A DNA stretch of 40,557 nucleotides from Lachnospiraceae bacterium (GCA_016280395.1 JAEEGQ010000127.1:1-40557), one strand, 5' to 3'; counted from the first letter of the stretch, positions 32,028 through 40,398 are shown. Numbers and translations: made by a program. Notes: a model not told the origin generated them from the sequence alone.

Positions 32028-32041
32028 TGTAAACGCTTACA
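32028..32041. promoter_or_regulatory. Consensus cre box (CcpA or related LacI-family operator)
   Basis: TGTAAACGCTTACA, with A on both flanks, fits the published cre pattern WTGNNARCGNWWWCAW at every position and is nearly a perfect palindrome. It ends nine bases upstream of the -35 of the SDR gene and begins 24 bases upstream of the -35 of yqeG. Position upstream of a promoter suits activation by CcpA or control by a local LacI-type regulator. Confidence 0.75.
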
Positions 32042-32049
32042 ATTCACAC

Positions 32050-32078
32050 TTGATTTTTATTCTTTTTTACTTTATAAT
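32050..32078 (+). promoter_or_regulatory. Predicted promoter of the gluconate 5-dehydrogenase-like gene
   Basis: TTGATT (32050-32055) and a perfect TATAAT (32073-32078) are separated by 17 bp, 43 bp before the ATG. Confidence 0.82.
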
Positions 32079-32120
32079 TGTTTTCGAAATAGAAAAACCA
32101 TCCATACAGGAGGTATCAAA

Positions 32121-32924
32121 ATGAGTTTTATTGACAAGTTTTCGCTTGAAGGCAAGATCGCTCTTATCACCGGCGCATCCTACGGCATCGGCTTCGCGAT
32201 CGCAAAAGCTTACGCAGAAGCAGGCGCAACCATCGTTTTTAACGACATCAAGCAGGAACTCGTGGACAAGGGTCTCGCATCCTACAAGGAACTCGGGATC
32301 GACGCACATGGCTATGTCTGCGACGTTACAAACGAAGAACAGGTAAACGAGCTTGTTGCAAAGGTTGAAAAGGAAGTCGGTGTTATCGATATTCTCGTCA
32401 ACAATGCAGGTATCATCAAGCGTATCCCCATGTGTGAAATGACCGCTGAGCAGTTCCGTCAGGTTATCGATGTTGACCTCAATGCTCCTTTCATCGTTTC
32501 AAAGGCAGTTATCCCCGGAATGATCAAAAAAGGACACGGCAAGATCATAAACATCTGCTCCATGATGAGTGAGCTCGGCCGTGAGACAGTTTCCGCTTAT
32601 GCTGCTGCAAAGGGCGGCTTAAAGATGCTCACAAGGAACATCTGCTCCGAATACGGCGAGCACAACATCCAGTGCAACGGCATCGGACCCGGCTACATCG
32701 AGACACCTCAGACAGCTCCTCTTCGTGAGCGCCAGCCAGACGGTTCAAGACATCCCTTCGACCAGTTCATCGTTTCAAAAACTCCCGCAGCACGCTGGGG
32801 CACAACAGACGACCTTCAGGGTCCCGCTGTTTTCCTTGCTTCCGATGCTTCGGATTTCGTAAACGGTCACATCCTTTATGTAGACGGCGGTATCCTTGCC
32901 TACATCGGCAAGCAGCCTCAATAA
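32121..32924 (+). CDS. idnO: SDR-family gluconate 5-dehydrogenase-like oxidoreductase
   Basis: 267 residues, with AGGAGG upstream of the ATG. Classical SDR features: TGASYGIG (17-24) for NAD(P) binding, NNAG (94-97), catalytic Ser147, Tyr160 and Lys164 (YAAAK), then GPGYIETP. Overall it resembles gluconate 5-dehydrogenase (Ga5DH/IdnO), which interconverts D-gluconate and 5-keto-D-gluconate; the related role in hexuronate metabolism (2-dehydro-3-deoxygluconate 5-dehydrogenase, KduD) is an alternative. It is a single-gene unit between its promoter and a strong terminator. Codon use looks biased to a few codons (GCA, CTC, ATC), suggesting high expression. Confidence 0.82.
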   Translation: MSFIDKFSLEGKIALITGASYGIGFAIAKAYAEAGATIVFNDIKQELVDKGLASYKELGIDAHGYVCDVTNEEQVNELVAKVEKEVGVIDILVNNAGIIKRIPMCEMTAEQFRQVIDVDLNAPFIVSKAVIPGMIKKGHGKIINICSMMSELGRETVSAYAAAKGGLKMLTRNICSEYGEHNIQCNGIGPGYIETPQTAPLRERQPDGSRHPFDQFIVSKTPAARWGTTDDLQGPAVFLASDASDFVNGHILYVDGGILAYIGKQPQ

Positions 32925-32936
32925 ACCGCATTTTTT

Positions 32937-32960
32937 AAGGCAGTCCTTCCGGACTGCCTT
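32937..32960. terminator. Bidirectional terminator between the SDR gene and the CotH gene
   Basis: A perfect 10-bp stem AAGGCAGTCC/GGACTGCCTT with a TTCC loop is followed by TTTTCGTTTTT on plus and by AAAAAA (read on plus, upstream) for the minus strand. The CotH stop codon is 10 bases away. Confidence 0.92.
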
Positions 32961-32969
32961 TTTTCGTTT

Positions 32970-34949
32970 TTATTCTTTTTCCGGTATCTTACCGTCAAAT
33001 ACGGGAACAACTTCGCATGCGTCATCCGAATATGCGTTGCCGTTTATTACAAGCTTTTCGCCTTCAACATACTCTTCGTTTACCATCCAGCCGGTTATCC
33101 TGCCGTTCGCGCCGCCAAGTCCGGTCACGTCAACATCAACATCATAAAAATATCTGCCGGTAAAATCTTCTTTAACAGTCCAGCCGCCGATCGAGATCTC
33201 CGAGCCTTCGGGTACTTTTACTTTCAGGTAATACTGCCCTTTTGTAAGCTTAAAGAAACCATAGATATGAGTGATCATAAAGGACCCGCGGGATTTTATC
33301 CACTTTTTAAGATTGTCGATCTGGCCCTTAAGCTGGTTTTCCTGTATCCATCCGTCGATCTTTCCGGATGAATACATGTAATGCTGCTCGTTAAGTCTTG
33401 ACTTGTTCATACTGTCAATGACCGTATTGAAATATTTCGGCGAGAACGCACCGTTGCAGAGCTCGAGCATCTTTTTGATGAATATCTCCTTACAATCCGA
33501 ACGCTGCATCAGATGTCCGAAAAGCGGGGAAACATTGTTCTTTACACCGTCAAGAGAGCCTAAAGCCCAAAGCATGTTCTTGCCGGAATATGATTCGCCG
33601 TATATTCCCGAGGAATAATCCATGTCATGCAGGAGGAAATGCCATCTTCCGTCATACGGGCCTTCTTCAAAATGTTCACCCGGAGCCGGATAATATTTAT
33701 ATGCCTTATAATTGTTCTGCGGCCAGTCGTTATCTGCGAGAAAGATGCGGAATGCATAGGTCTCGATGTACTCTTTCACATCCATTTCCTTCAGGAGCTT
33801 CTCATATACCTCGTCATCACGAAGGTCTTTATAGGCATATTCTTCGTAAAACTTCTTGAAATCTTCAGCAGCATACTGGCTTTCTTCATCTTCTGTCGAA
33901 AGCTTCTTTTCTTCTCCTTCAAGTATCTCAAGTTTCCCCTTAAATTCCCCGAAGTGGTTTTCGAAATAAGATTTATGCCAGTTTTCAGTAAGCCAGTAGC
34001 ATCCGTAATATTCACCGTTGATAAAGACTGCACACGGGCGGGAATTCTTCTGGAGATACCCTGCCGCCCCGGCAATGTTCTGGAACAGTTCCTCACGTAT
34101 GAAGGCAAAGCCGTTGTCGTTCCCGTGGCCTCTTAAAACAAGCCTTTTAAAAACATCGATAACATTATTGTTTTCGTCAAGTGCCGTTTCAAAGAATGGG
34201 TAATCAAAAGTCTTGTCGCCGTATTCCTTACGCGCGAGAAGCTTTACGGATTTAAGGTTGTTTGCTCTCGACCATCCTCCGTAGGTACGGATACCGCAGC
34301 GCTGTTCAAGAAGAAGCGAACCGTCCGGATAGAAAACCTCTACATAGGCCTCTCTTTCTCCGTCCATTCCCCTAAGCTGGTTATAGTTTGCGGGAGTACC
34401 GCCGTTTACCTGCGCTCTCGGGTGCTTCTTCATATATTCGTCAAAAATGCGTCCCCTTACAAAAATGCCGATATCATAGTCCCAAAGCCCTTTCGGGTCA
34501 GTGGTTATTGAAAAAACAAGGGTATCAAAACGCTTTTCGGCATTTTTCCCGATAAGATATGTATGCACATAAGGATCCGACCACGTACCGTTCGGATAGA
34601 GTGCTCTCGCGGTCACGCAATATGCCTTCACCTTGTTTTCTGTACGAAGTGTTATCGGCGCAGTGAACTCTTTTGAAGTCTCAGAAGGGATCGAGCCGTC
34701 AAGAGAATAATATATCTTTGAGGCGCCTTCTGCAATTATGGTTATCTCTTTGGATTCAGACGAAAAATCATCATTGTCCGAAAACCTTACGGGCGCTTCA
34801 GCCCTTTCAACAGGCGTCGGAGTCACAAAGACTGTGGGTGTCGGAGTAACAAAGGGCGTAACAACTGTCGGTGTTGCTTCCCTTCCTGCGCACCCATAAA
34901 GAGTAAGGATAATTGAAATACAAAAAATGAATCGGAAAATACGTTTCAT
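32970..34949 (-). CDS. CotH-kinase-family lipoprotein with N-terminal chitobiase-like domain
   Basis: 659 residues from the ATG at 34949, with GGGGAG six bases upstream. A lipoprotein signal (lipobox LYGC, Cys20) and a Thr/Pro-rich linker (~25-47) precede a small beta-sandwich with IYYSLDGSIP, typical of CHB/HEX C-terminal-like domains (~60-125). The CotH domain follows (~140-520), with RTYGGWSR near 220, ENW near 330 and LLHDMDYSSG near 465, the conserved CotH-kinase Asp segment. CotH proteins are secreted or spore-coat atypical protein kinases; this one should sit on the outer membrane face as a lipoprotein. The C-terminal ~80 residues are beta-rich. Confidence 0.87.
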   Translation of the reverse strand: MKRIFRFIFCISIILTLYGCAGREATPTVVTPFVTPTPTVFVTPTPVERAEAPVRFSDNDDFSSESKEITIIAEGASKIYYSLDGSIPSETSKEFTAPITLRTENKVKAYCVTARALYPNGTWSDPYVHTYLIGKNAEKRFDTLVFSITTDPKGLWDYDIGIFVRGRIFDEYMKKHPRAQVNGGTPANYNQLRGMDGEREAYVEVFYPDGSLLLEQRCGIRTYGGWSRANNLKSVKLLARKEYGDKTFDYPFFETALDENNNVIDVFKRLVLRGHGNDNGFAFIREELFQNIAGAAGYLQKNSRPCAVFINGEYYGCYWLTENWHKSYFENHFGEFKGKLEILEGEEKKLSTEDEESQYAAEDFKKFYEEYAYKDLRDDEVYEKLLKEMDVKEYIETYAFRIFLADNDWPQNNYKAYKYYPAPGEHFEEGPYDGRWHFLLHDMDYSSGIYGESYSGKNMLWALGSLDGVKNNVSPLFGHLMQRSDCKEIFIKKMLELCNGAFSPKYFNTVIDSMNKSRLNEQHYMYSSGKIDGWIQENQLKGQIDNLKKWIKSRGSFMITHIYGFFKLTKGQYYLKVKVPEGSEISIGGWTVKEDFTGRYFYDVDVDVTGLGGANGRITGWMVNEEYVEGEKLVINGNAYSDDACEVVPVFDGKIPEKE

Positions 34950-34998
34950 CAGATGCTCCCCGTATGTATTTTTCCACCCCAAAGCATGTTCTCAGCAA

Positions 34999-35023
34999 AA
35001 CTGCTGCGCTAAGCGCAGCAGTT
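34999..35023 (-). terminator. Probable terminator of the FliD-like gene
   Basis: A perfect 11-bp stem AACTGCTGCGC/GCGCAGCAGTT with a TAA loop is followed on the minus strand by only a short TTTTG. The strong stem and its position after the FliD-like stop (35057) support termination, but the T-run is poor. Confidence 0.6.
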
Positions 35024-35056
35024 AATTACGGATAAAAACTGTATATATGATTTTAC

Positions 35057-35773
35057 TTAAAGTGTCCTGTTTAACAGACTTCCGGTAAAGGAGTCGGTAA
35101 AACGCGAACCCGAGCCCGTATAAAGACCGGTAGGTTTTCCGAGCACCGCCTGCGAGATCGAATACACATCGGCAGCTCTTGTGGAAAGTCTTGCGGATAT
35201 CGAGCTTGCGCCGTTAAAAACGGACTTGAGCGTCGAAACATCGGCATTGCGGAGCTTGGATTCATCAACGGTCATCTTGCCGTCTGTAAACTTGATCCCG
35301 ACATCCTCAAGAAGTCCCGAGTTGCGCGAAAGCATTCCTGCGGTATATGACATCTTCTTATCAATAGCTGTAATTGAAATGGATAAAGTGCTGTCAACAG
35401 CGCTGTTATAGGCGTCGGCAAGAGATTTCACGGCTTTTACGATCGCATCTTTGTCAAGGCCTTTCTCGCCTTCCTCAAAAAGCGATCTTCCGTTCTTTAA
35501 CGCATCCGCAGCCTTTTTAAGAGCCGCCATATCGGAGGAAATCTCGGTTGTGTTGTGTTTTTCCGTCTCGGTAAGCTCTGTCGTGCCGTTCTTTTCTTCG
35601 GCATAATAAGCTCTTAGGAGCTTATGATATGAGCCGTTCCTGATAGACGCGAAATCCCCGAGGATGCTGCCCGAACCGCCGACTGCGCTAAACAGCGAGC
35701 TTGACGGGCTTGTCTTGTTCGATGTTCCGAAAAGATTCGAAGTACCTATTAAGTTGTTGATCGAAAGTGCCAT
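35057..35773 (-). CDS. FliD C-terminal-like protein (flagellar hook-associated resemblance)
   Basis: 238 residues from the ATG at 35773 with GGAGG six bases upstream. The second half resembles the C-terminal coiled-coil region of the flagellar cap protein FliD: AVKSLADAYNSAVDST, then LLEDVGIKFTDGKMTVDESKL and STLKSVFNGASSISARLSTRA. It lacks the D1-D3 head of a full FliD (usually over 450 residues) and starts with a low-complexity Ser/Gly region. It may be a short filament-associated protein or a derived paralogue. It follows zapA by about 58 bp. Confidence 0.68.
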   Translation of the reverse strand: MALSINNLIGTSNLFGTSNKTSPSSSLFSAVGGSGSILGDFASIRNGSYHKLLRAYYAEEKNGTTELTETEKHNTTEISSDMAALKKAADALKNGRSLFEEGEKGLDKDAIVKAVKSLADAYNSAVDSTLSISITAIDKKMSYTAGMLSRNSGLLEDVGIKFTDGKMTVDESKLRNADVSTLKSVFNGASSISARLSTRAADVYSISQAVLGKPTGLYTGSGSRFTDSFTGSLLNRTL

Positions 35774-35831
35774 ACTCTGCCTCCATGTCAAAATCTGTAC
35801 GGTCTGTTCTTCGTCAAAAGTGAAATCCGTT

Positions 35832-36251
35832 TCACTTATTCTTGGTCTTTTTTAAGGTTTCAAGCTCGGTCTCAAGCTTTACTACTTTCTTTTGTTCCTC
35901 GATATTCTCGCTTCGAAGGAGTTTTTTCTCTTTTTCAGCCTCTTCGAGCTTGTTCTGCAAGGAAACGATCTCGCTCTTAAGCCTGAATATCTCATTTCCG
36001 GTATTGCTGTTATTTATTTCGGCTTCTTCGAGCTGTTTCTTGAGCTTAAAGTAATCATCCGCGATGTTTATCTGCAGCAATACCTGTTTCATGTCGCTCG
36101 CAAGGAGCTTGAAATTGTCCTGATCTTTTAAGTCAGAAAACTTGTTGTTGATGTAATTTGCGATCTTCTGGAGGTATTCTTCGCTCTCATAGCCGCTGAT
36201 GGTATATCGTTTATTGTTGATCAATACTTCGATATCAGTGCGCTTTTTCAT
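35832..36251 (-). CDS. zapA: Cell division protein ZapA
   Basis: 139 residues, with GGAGG eight bases before the ATG. The N-terminal globular part, TDIEVLINNKRYTISGYESEEYLQKIANYINNK, is the ZapA domain that binds FtsZ. The C-terminal ~65 residues are a charged coiled coil, longer than in E. coli ZapA but usual for Firmicutes. ZapA bundles FtsZ filaments at midcell. It has its own strong promoter downstream of ruvB. Confidence 0.92.
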   Translation of the reverse strand: MKKRTDIEVLINNKRYTISGYESEEYLQKIANYINNKFSDLKDQDNFKLLASDMKQVLLQINIADDYFKLKKQLEEAEINNSNTGNEIFRLKSEIVSLQNKLEEAEKEKKLLRSENIEEQKKVVKLETELETLKKTKNK

Positions 36252-36328
36252 TCCCCGTACCTCCGTGCTGTAACTTTATGCGGTCTTCATCCGTTCTTCG
36301 CATTAAAGACCACAAAACCGCTTATAAT

Positions 36329-36357
36329 ATTATACAACAATATTTTTCTTTATGCAA
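36329..36357 (-). promoter_or_regulatory. Strong predicted promoter of zapA
   Basis: On the minus strand TTGCAT (36357-36352) and TATAAT (36334-36329) are 17 bp apart, about 78 bp before the zapA ATG. Confidence 0.8.
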
Positions 36358-36403
36358 TCGTATTTTGTGACAACCGGAGTCAGTCAACCTGCCCTCTGCA
36401 TAC

Positions 36404-37420
36404 TCACTGTATCTCAGGTACGGGAAGCCCGAAATGCTCATAGGCCTTCGGCGCGGCAACGCGCCCGCGCAAAGTCCTTAATATAAACCCGTTCTGCACG
36501 AGATAGGGCTCATAAACATCTTCAAGCGTTCCCGGGTCTTCGCCTATGGTTGTTGCGATGGTTTCAAGTCCCACTGGCCCGCCTGCGAACTTCTCGATCA
36601 TAGTTTGCAGAATAGCTCTGTCAATGCGGTCTAAGCCCTCTTTGTCAACATCAAGAAGATCAAGGGCATCCCTTGCTACCGCTTCGGTAATTATGCCGTC
36701 ATAACGCACCTGTGCAAAGTCGCGCACGCGCTTTAAGAAACGGTTCGCAAGACGCGGCGTACCACGCGAACGGCGGGCAAGCTCTGTTGCGCCCATCTCT
36801 TCTATCTCAACATTAAGCACCTTTGCGGAACGCATTATTATCTGTTTTAACTCGTCCACGGTATAGAATTCAAGCCTGCTCACAACCCCGAACCTGTCGC
36901 GTAAGGGCGCCGTCAGCATGCCTGCCCTTGTTGTCGCGCCAACAAGCGTGAACTTTGGAAGGTCAAGCCTTACGGAACGCGCAGTAGGCCCGCGGCCTAT
37001 CACGATATCTATCACGAAATCTTCCATAGCAGGATACAGCAGTTCCTCAACCTGGCGGTTAAGCCTGTGTATCTCGTCGATAAAGAGAACATCCCCTTCT
37101 TTGAGATTGCTTAAGATCGCAGCCATATCGCCGGGTTTTTCGATTGCGGGACCTGCTGTTGTCTTTATACCGACACCCATCTCGTTTGCGATTATGCCCG
37201 CAAGTGTAGTCTTTCCAAGGCCAGGAGGTCCGAAGAACAGCACATGGTCCAGGCTTTCGCCGCGCTGTCTTGCAGCCTCTATGTAAACATTAAGGTTCGT
37301 CTTTATCTTTTCCTGACCGATGTAATCCTTAAGCAGCAGCGGACGCAGGTTTCCTTCTATCTGCCTGTCTTCTTCGGTGAATTCGGTTGTTATCATTCGT
37401 TTGTTCAAGGTTTTTCCCAC
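36404..37420 (-). CDS. ruvB: Holliday junction branch migration ATPase RuvB
   Basis: 338 residues from a GTG at 37420; a TTG (codon 5) or the ATG at codon 9 (MITTEF) could be the true start, because RuvB homologues usually have only a few residues before this point. AAA+ motifs: Walker [11 protein letters not shown] (63-72), Walker [10 protein letters not shown], sensor 1 GATTRAG and the C-terminal winged helix ([14 protein letters not shown]). RuvB drives branch migration with RuvA. It begins six bases after the ruvA stop. Confidence 0.97.
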   Translation of the reverse strand: MGKTLNKRMITTEFTEEDRQIEGNLRPLLLKDYIGQEKIKTNLNVYIEAARQRGESLDHVLFFGPPGLGKTTLAGIIANEMGVGIKTTAGPAIEKPGDMAAILSNLKEGDVLFIDEIHRLNRQVEELLYPAMEDFVIDIVIGRGPTARSVRLDLPKFTLVGATTRAGMLTAPLRDRFGVVSRLEFYTVDELKQIIMRSAKVLNVEIEEMGATELARRSRGTPRLANRFLKRVRDFAQVRYDGIITEAVARDALDLLDVDKEGLDRIDRAILQTMIEKFAGGPVGLETIATTIGEDPGTLEDVYEPYLVQNGFILRTLRGRVAAPKAYEHFGLPVPEIQ

Positions 37421-37426
37421 TTTCCG

Positions 37427-38026
37427 TTACATTTGCTTAAGCGCAGCTTTTACAAGTTCTTCTGTACCTTCTATCCCAAGGGCTTTTGCGGCATTTACGG
37501 CTTTCAAAGCCTGTGCCTGCGAATAGCCCAGTGCCTGCAGCGCTTCCGTTGCATCCGTAACATCTGCGGATACGGCATTGTCCTTCTTCTGTTCTCTTGG
37601 GCTTACAGGCAGCAGGTCTTCCATTCTTACTTTGTCTTTAAGCTCGATAACAAGCTTTCCTGCGGTCTTTGCCCCTATCCCCGGTGCTTTAGATATAGTC
37701 CTTGTATCCTCCGCAAGGATAGCGTACCTCAGCTCACTTACCGTCATCGCGGATAATATGCCAAGCGCGCCTTTCGGGCCGATACCGCTGACATTGATCA
37801 GCATTTTGAAGAAATCCAGTTCTTCGCGCGTCAGGAAACCAAACAGCGCGATCCCGTTTTCGCTTACATTGAGGTACGTAAACAGCTTAACATCCTGCCC
37901 CGTGCTGTCTTTAATTTCCTCCGCATCCGTTGCGGGAACAAGCAGCTCGTAGCCTATCCCTGCGCACTCAAGCACAATCCTTGATGCGGAAACCTCCGCA
38001 AGTTCACCTTTCATATATGCAAACAT
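37427..38026 (-). CDS. ruvA: Holliday junction DNA helicase subunit RuvA
   Basis: 199 residues, the normal RuvA length. The N-terminal OB domain (FAYMKGELAEV...) is followed by tandem helix-hairpin-helix motifs (LINVSGIGPKGALGIL and KAPGIGAKTAGKLVIEL) and the C-terminal RuvB-binding domain (ALQALGYSQAQALKAV). It binds Holliday junctions as a tetramer and loads RuvB. AGGAG lies 11 bases before the ATG. RuvC is absent; RecU, also in this window, provides resolution in this lineage. Confidence 0.97.
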   Translation of the reverse strand: MFAYMKGELAEVSASRIVLECAGIGYELLVPATDAEEIKDSTGQDVKLFTYLNVSENGIALFGFLTREELDFFKMLINVSGIGPKGALGILSAMTVSELRYAILAEDTRTISKAPGIGAKTAGKLVIELKDKVRMEDLLPVSPREQKKDNAVSADVTDATEALQALGYSQAQALKAVNAAKALGIEGTEELVKAALKQM

Positions 38027-38045
38027 GTCCTGTTGCTCTCCTGTT

Positions 38046-38324
38046 TCATCTCATTCTTTTCGGTACTATGCCCGTTCCGGGCAGTTTTTCAAATGTACCG
38101 TTTGTAAGCGTAAGCCTGCCTTCATCGATATAGCCAAGTACCATTTCAATAGGCACATCAAGCCCCTGCGCGATCTGAATGGCATTACTGTTCGGAAACT
38201 TCAAAAGATACTCCTCTGTCCTGTCGAACAGGATTTCATCCGCCTCCTTGCAATCATCACAGCAATAGCGCTTTACGCTTGCAACAAACGGTCTTTTGCA
38301 CATTTTACATCTGTTGATCTCCAT
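38046..38324 (-). CDS. Small zinc-ribbon protein resembling flagellar-operon protein YvyF
   Basis: 92 residues. An N-terminal treble of cysteine pairs (Cys6-x2-Cys9 and Cys21/22-x2-Cys25) suggests a zinc ribbon. It is followed by a helix-turn-helix-like segment (AIQIAQGLDVPIEMVLGYIDEGRL). The combination matches the YvyF/TIGR03826 flagellar-operon protein family, though it is far from any flagellar operon here. It is 19 bp upstream of ruvA and probably heads the ruvAB transcript. The ribosome site is weak. Confidence 0.75.
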   Translation of the reverse strand: MEINRCKMCKRPFVASVKRYCCDDCKEADEILFDRTEEYLLKFPNSNAIQIAQGLDVPIEMVLGYIDEGRLTLTNGTFEKLPGTGIVPKRMR

Positions 38325-38390
38325 AACGTACCCGAATCCGTTTCCGTAATGCTGCGGTACTGTCTTCCCGCCACAACATGCTACAGATAT

Positions 38391-38418
38391 ATCTTAACAC
38401 TAATGAAAAAATAATCAA
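38391..38418 (-). promoter_or_regulatory. Possible promoter of the zinc-ribbon/ruvAB operon
   Basis: On the minus strand TTGATT (38418-38413) and TAAGAT (38396-38391) are 16 bp apart, 67 bp before the ATG at 38324. Confidence 0.5.
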
Positions 38419-38544
38419 CAAGAAAAGCCGCGATTTTACTTGTATCCATAGATCGATCGAGAAGGCGAAGCCGGCCCCTGCCGTCTGCGCGGGGCACACC
38501 CGGCAAAGCAGGAAAACACTTCGTGCGCCCCTGCGCAACAAAAA
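38419..38544. other. Gene-free stretch with a GC-rich patch
   Basis: Part of the ~320-bp gap between the zinc-ribbon gene and the lipoprotein gene. About 38456-38540 is clearly GC-rich and contains an imperfect inverted repeat (TGCGC+GGGGC at 38486-38495 versus GCCCC+TGCGC around 38527-38536). Short readings here on both strands have no ribosome site and no recognisable protein. It may be decayed coding sequence or a structured element; I cannot tell which. Confidence 0.4.
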
Positions 38545-38569
38545 GGACATGCTCAAAAAAAGCATGTCC
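38545..38569 (-). terminator. Intrinsic terminator of the protease/lipoprotein unit
   Basis: A perfect 9-bp stem GGACATGCT/AGCATGTCC with a seven-base loop is followed on the minus strand by TTTTTGTTG. It lies about 80 bp after the lipoprotein stop codon. Confidence 0.82.
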
Positions 38570-38647
38570 CTCTCTATTCTCCTTATTCATCTACAATAGA
38601 TTACCTGTCCAGCATAAAAGTCTACCTATACGTACTTAAGCGAAATT

Positions 38648-39124
38648 TTATTCAATTTCAAACTCAACTGCAAGCCAAAACTTTTCCTTTTGAGTAACAC
38701 TTTTCCCATCTTCGCGCTTTTCCTCCGTAAAGGCTTTAACCAGACGATACTTACCGTCAGAAAGAGTTCCGTATCTTGTTTCCCAGTTTATTTGCTGTTC
38801 TATTGTATCTTTATAATATTTCCCCAATAATGCAACATAATACTCTTCAATTAACGACTCTACATAATACCATTTTCCCCCTGACTGATATTCGAGATGA
38901 TAATCATCATCCACACCGCCTACAATAACAATATTATCATCCTGAATAAGGTTTTCAACCACAAGAACCATTCCCTTTGAGGTCAGTGAACCCGTCTTAA
39001 TTCTCATTGACATGCTGTGAGCCGTATCAATGACAAGATTACTTCTGACCTTTCCTTTCGATGTACCGCACCCCGTCAGAAGAATCATACCAATCAAGCA
39101 ACAAAACAATAACCGTGTTTTCAT
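38648..39124 (-). CDS. Small lipoprotein with a bacterial Ig-like (Big_14-like) domain
   Basis: 158 residues from the ATG at 39124, with GGAGGAG four bases upstream. The lipoprotein signal has lipobox LTGC (Cys19). The rest resembles a single bacterial immunoglobulin-like domain seen in Firmicutes lipoproteins: MVLVVENL, YHLEYQSGGKWYYVES, then WETRYGTLSDGKYRLVKAF and a closing FWLAVEFEIE strand. No enzyme motif is visible. It starts 17 bp after the serine protease stop and is likely co-transcribed, so it may act as partner, inhibitor or anchor of the protease; this is only positional inference. Third-position bases are AT-richer than in the genes to the left. Confidence 0.72.
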   Translation of the reverse strand: MKTRLLFCCLIGMILLTGCGTSKGKVRSNLVIDTAHSMSMRIKTGSLTSKGMVLVVENLIQDDNIVIVGGVDDDYHLEYQSGGKWYYVESLIEEYYVALLGKYYKDTIEQQINWETRYGTLSDGKYRLVKAFTEEKREDGKSVTQKEKFWLAVEFEIE

Positions 39125-39141
39125 TTTTCTCCTCCAACATT

Positions 39142-40398
39142 TCAATCTATAAGCTGAACATCTAACGAAGTAAAAACATTTCCAGCCTTTGTATATATGC
39201 TGCGATTAATAAACAACCAAGTATACCCCGCGCACAGTATTCCAGCAATATATGCAGAATCAATACTATTTGGATTAGTATAAACTATTCCGCCACTATC
39301 TCCGTTTTCACCATGCATATTAGTATTCACCATATCCGTAAAAGATGTATTACAATACGATGCCGAATAGCTAGTACTCTTTACTGTTCCACTTGTAACA
39401 CCAGTTGTCCTTCCTCTTTTCTTAACCACGCTCCCTTGTGAAAGGACTCTATTCTCATTGATTATAAAAGTGGTGTCCGAGTATACTCTATAAAAAGGTG
39501 TAACACCCGCGGTCAATTCAAAAAAAGCAGCATCTGCATTCCCCCCGAGCGATCTATTACCGGTATGATATTCACCTATACATATATTGCTGTTGGTATA
39601 TATAAACTGATCTGTTGTATCATCAACACAATGACCCGCGGTTACATAACCAATAACATGCTCGCCATTCACTATTTTTTCCGCAGGAAAAGCTACACTA
39701 TATAACGCAGTACTACTATATACATCTTCACCCGGAGACAAACTACTTGTTTCTTTTATCTCACAATCACCATAAGACAAATCGCAATATATTCCATTCA
39801 TTATCGTCTTTATAGCTTCCAATCGTTCTTCGCTTATACCATTCTTCAATTCAATAAAAAGACCGTTGTTATAATCATCTATACCATAACCTGTAATGTC
39901 TTTCCACTGCAAATCGCCAAACAGTTTACCCAGTTCTTCCATTTTTTCAATCAAATACGCATATGAGGCTTTAACAGGTCGGAAGCAAATGTTATTTGGG
40001 TCAATATTCAAAATGTCTATGATTTCATAATAAAGCTCGCTTCTTTCGAACTCTTTGGTGTAATACTCTTCTACAATCTCAAACACGACATTTCCAAATA
40101 CATTAATATAGTTTCCACCATAGTATTCAGGAAAATACTCTCTTGAAACACCATCTACAGTATACCCCTTAACCTCATCTTTACTTTCTTTTTGTTTCAA
40201 AAGGCAATAGTTGAAGAAATTCGTTATAGCCAGGCTTGCGTTTTCTTGATTCTCCGTAAAGCGTTCGCTAACTATATCCGATCTGTTTATATCATATTTA
40301 TCAGTTGCCGAAACAGGCTTTTCAATAGTTGCATCTCCTGTTGCAAAGAACAATATTATCAATATCATAATGAGTGAAATATATTTATACTTCTTCAT
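39142..40398 (-). CDS. Secreted streptogrisin/trypsin-like serine protease with propeptide
   Basis: 418 residues from the ATG at 40398; AAGGAG lies nine bases upstream, and an ATG three codons earlier would abut the ribosome site. Residues 1-30 are a signal peptide or N-terminal anchor. Residues ~40-215 look like a propeptide, including a segment similar to alpha-lytic/streptogrisin pro-domains (GLFIELKNGISEERLEAIKTIM). The S1 catalytic triad is visible: His256 in VTAGHCV, Asp289 in NADAAFF and Ser368 in GDSGG. RGRTTGVTSGTV (328-339) is typical of S1E proteases. The protein is probably exported and self-activating. The coding sequence is markedly AT-rich relative to the core genes. Confidence 0.87.
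   Translation of the reverse strand: MKKYKYISLIMILIILFFATGDATIEKPVSATDKYDINRSDIVSERFTENQENASLAITNFFNYCLLKQKESKDEVKGYTVDGVSREYFPEYYGGNYINVFGNVVFEIVEEYYTKEFERSELYYEIIDILNIDPNNICFRPVKASYAYLIEKMEELGKLFGDLQWKDITGYGIDDYNNGLFIELKNGISEERLEAIKTIMNGIYCDLSYGDCEIKETSSLSPGEDVYSSTALYSVAFPAEKIVNGEHVIGYVTAGHCVDDTTDQFIYTNSNICIGEYHTGNRSLGGNADAAFFELTAGVTPFYRVYSDTTFIINENRVLSQGSVVKKRGRTTGVTSGTVKSTSYSASYCNTSFTDMVNTNMHGENGDSGGIVYTNPNSIDSAYIAGILCAGYTWLFINRSIYTKAGNVFTSLDVQLID

Noticed and set aside
38378-38599. Overlapping ~70-codon frames on both strands in the gap after the zinc-ribbon gene
   Set aside because: No ribosome site and no recognisable motif; the terminator stem falls inside them. The region is noted as gene-free.
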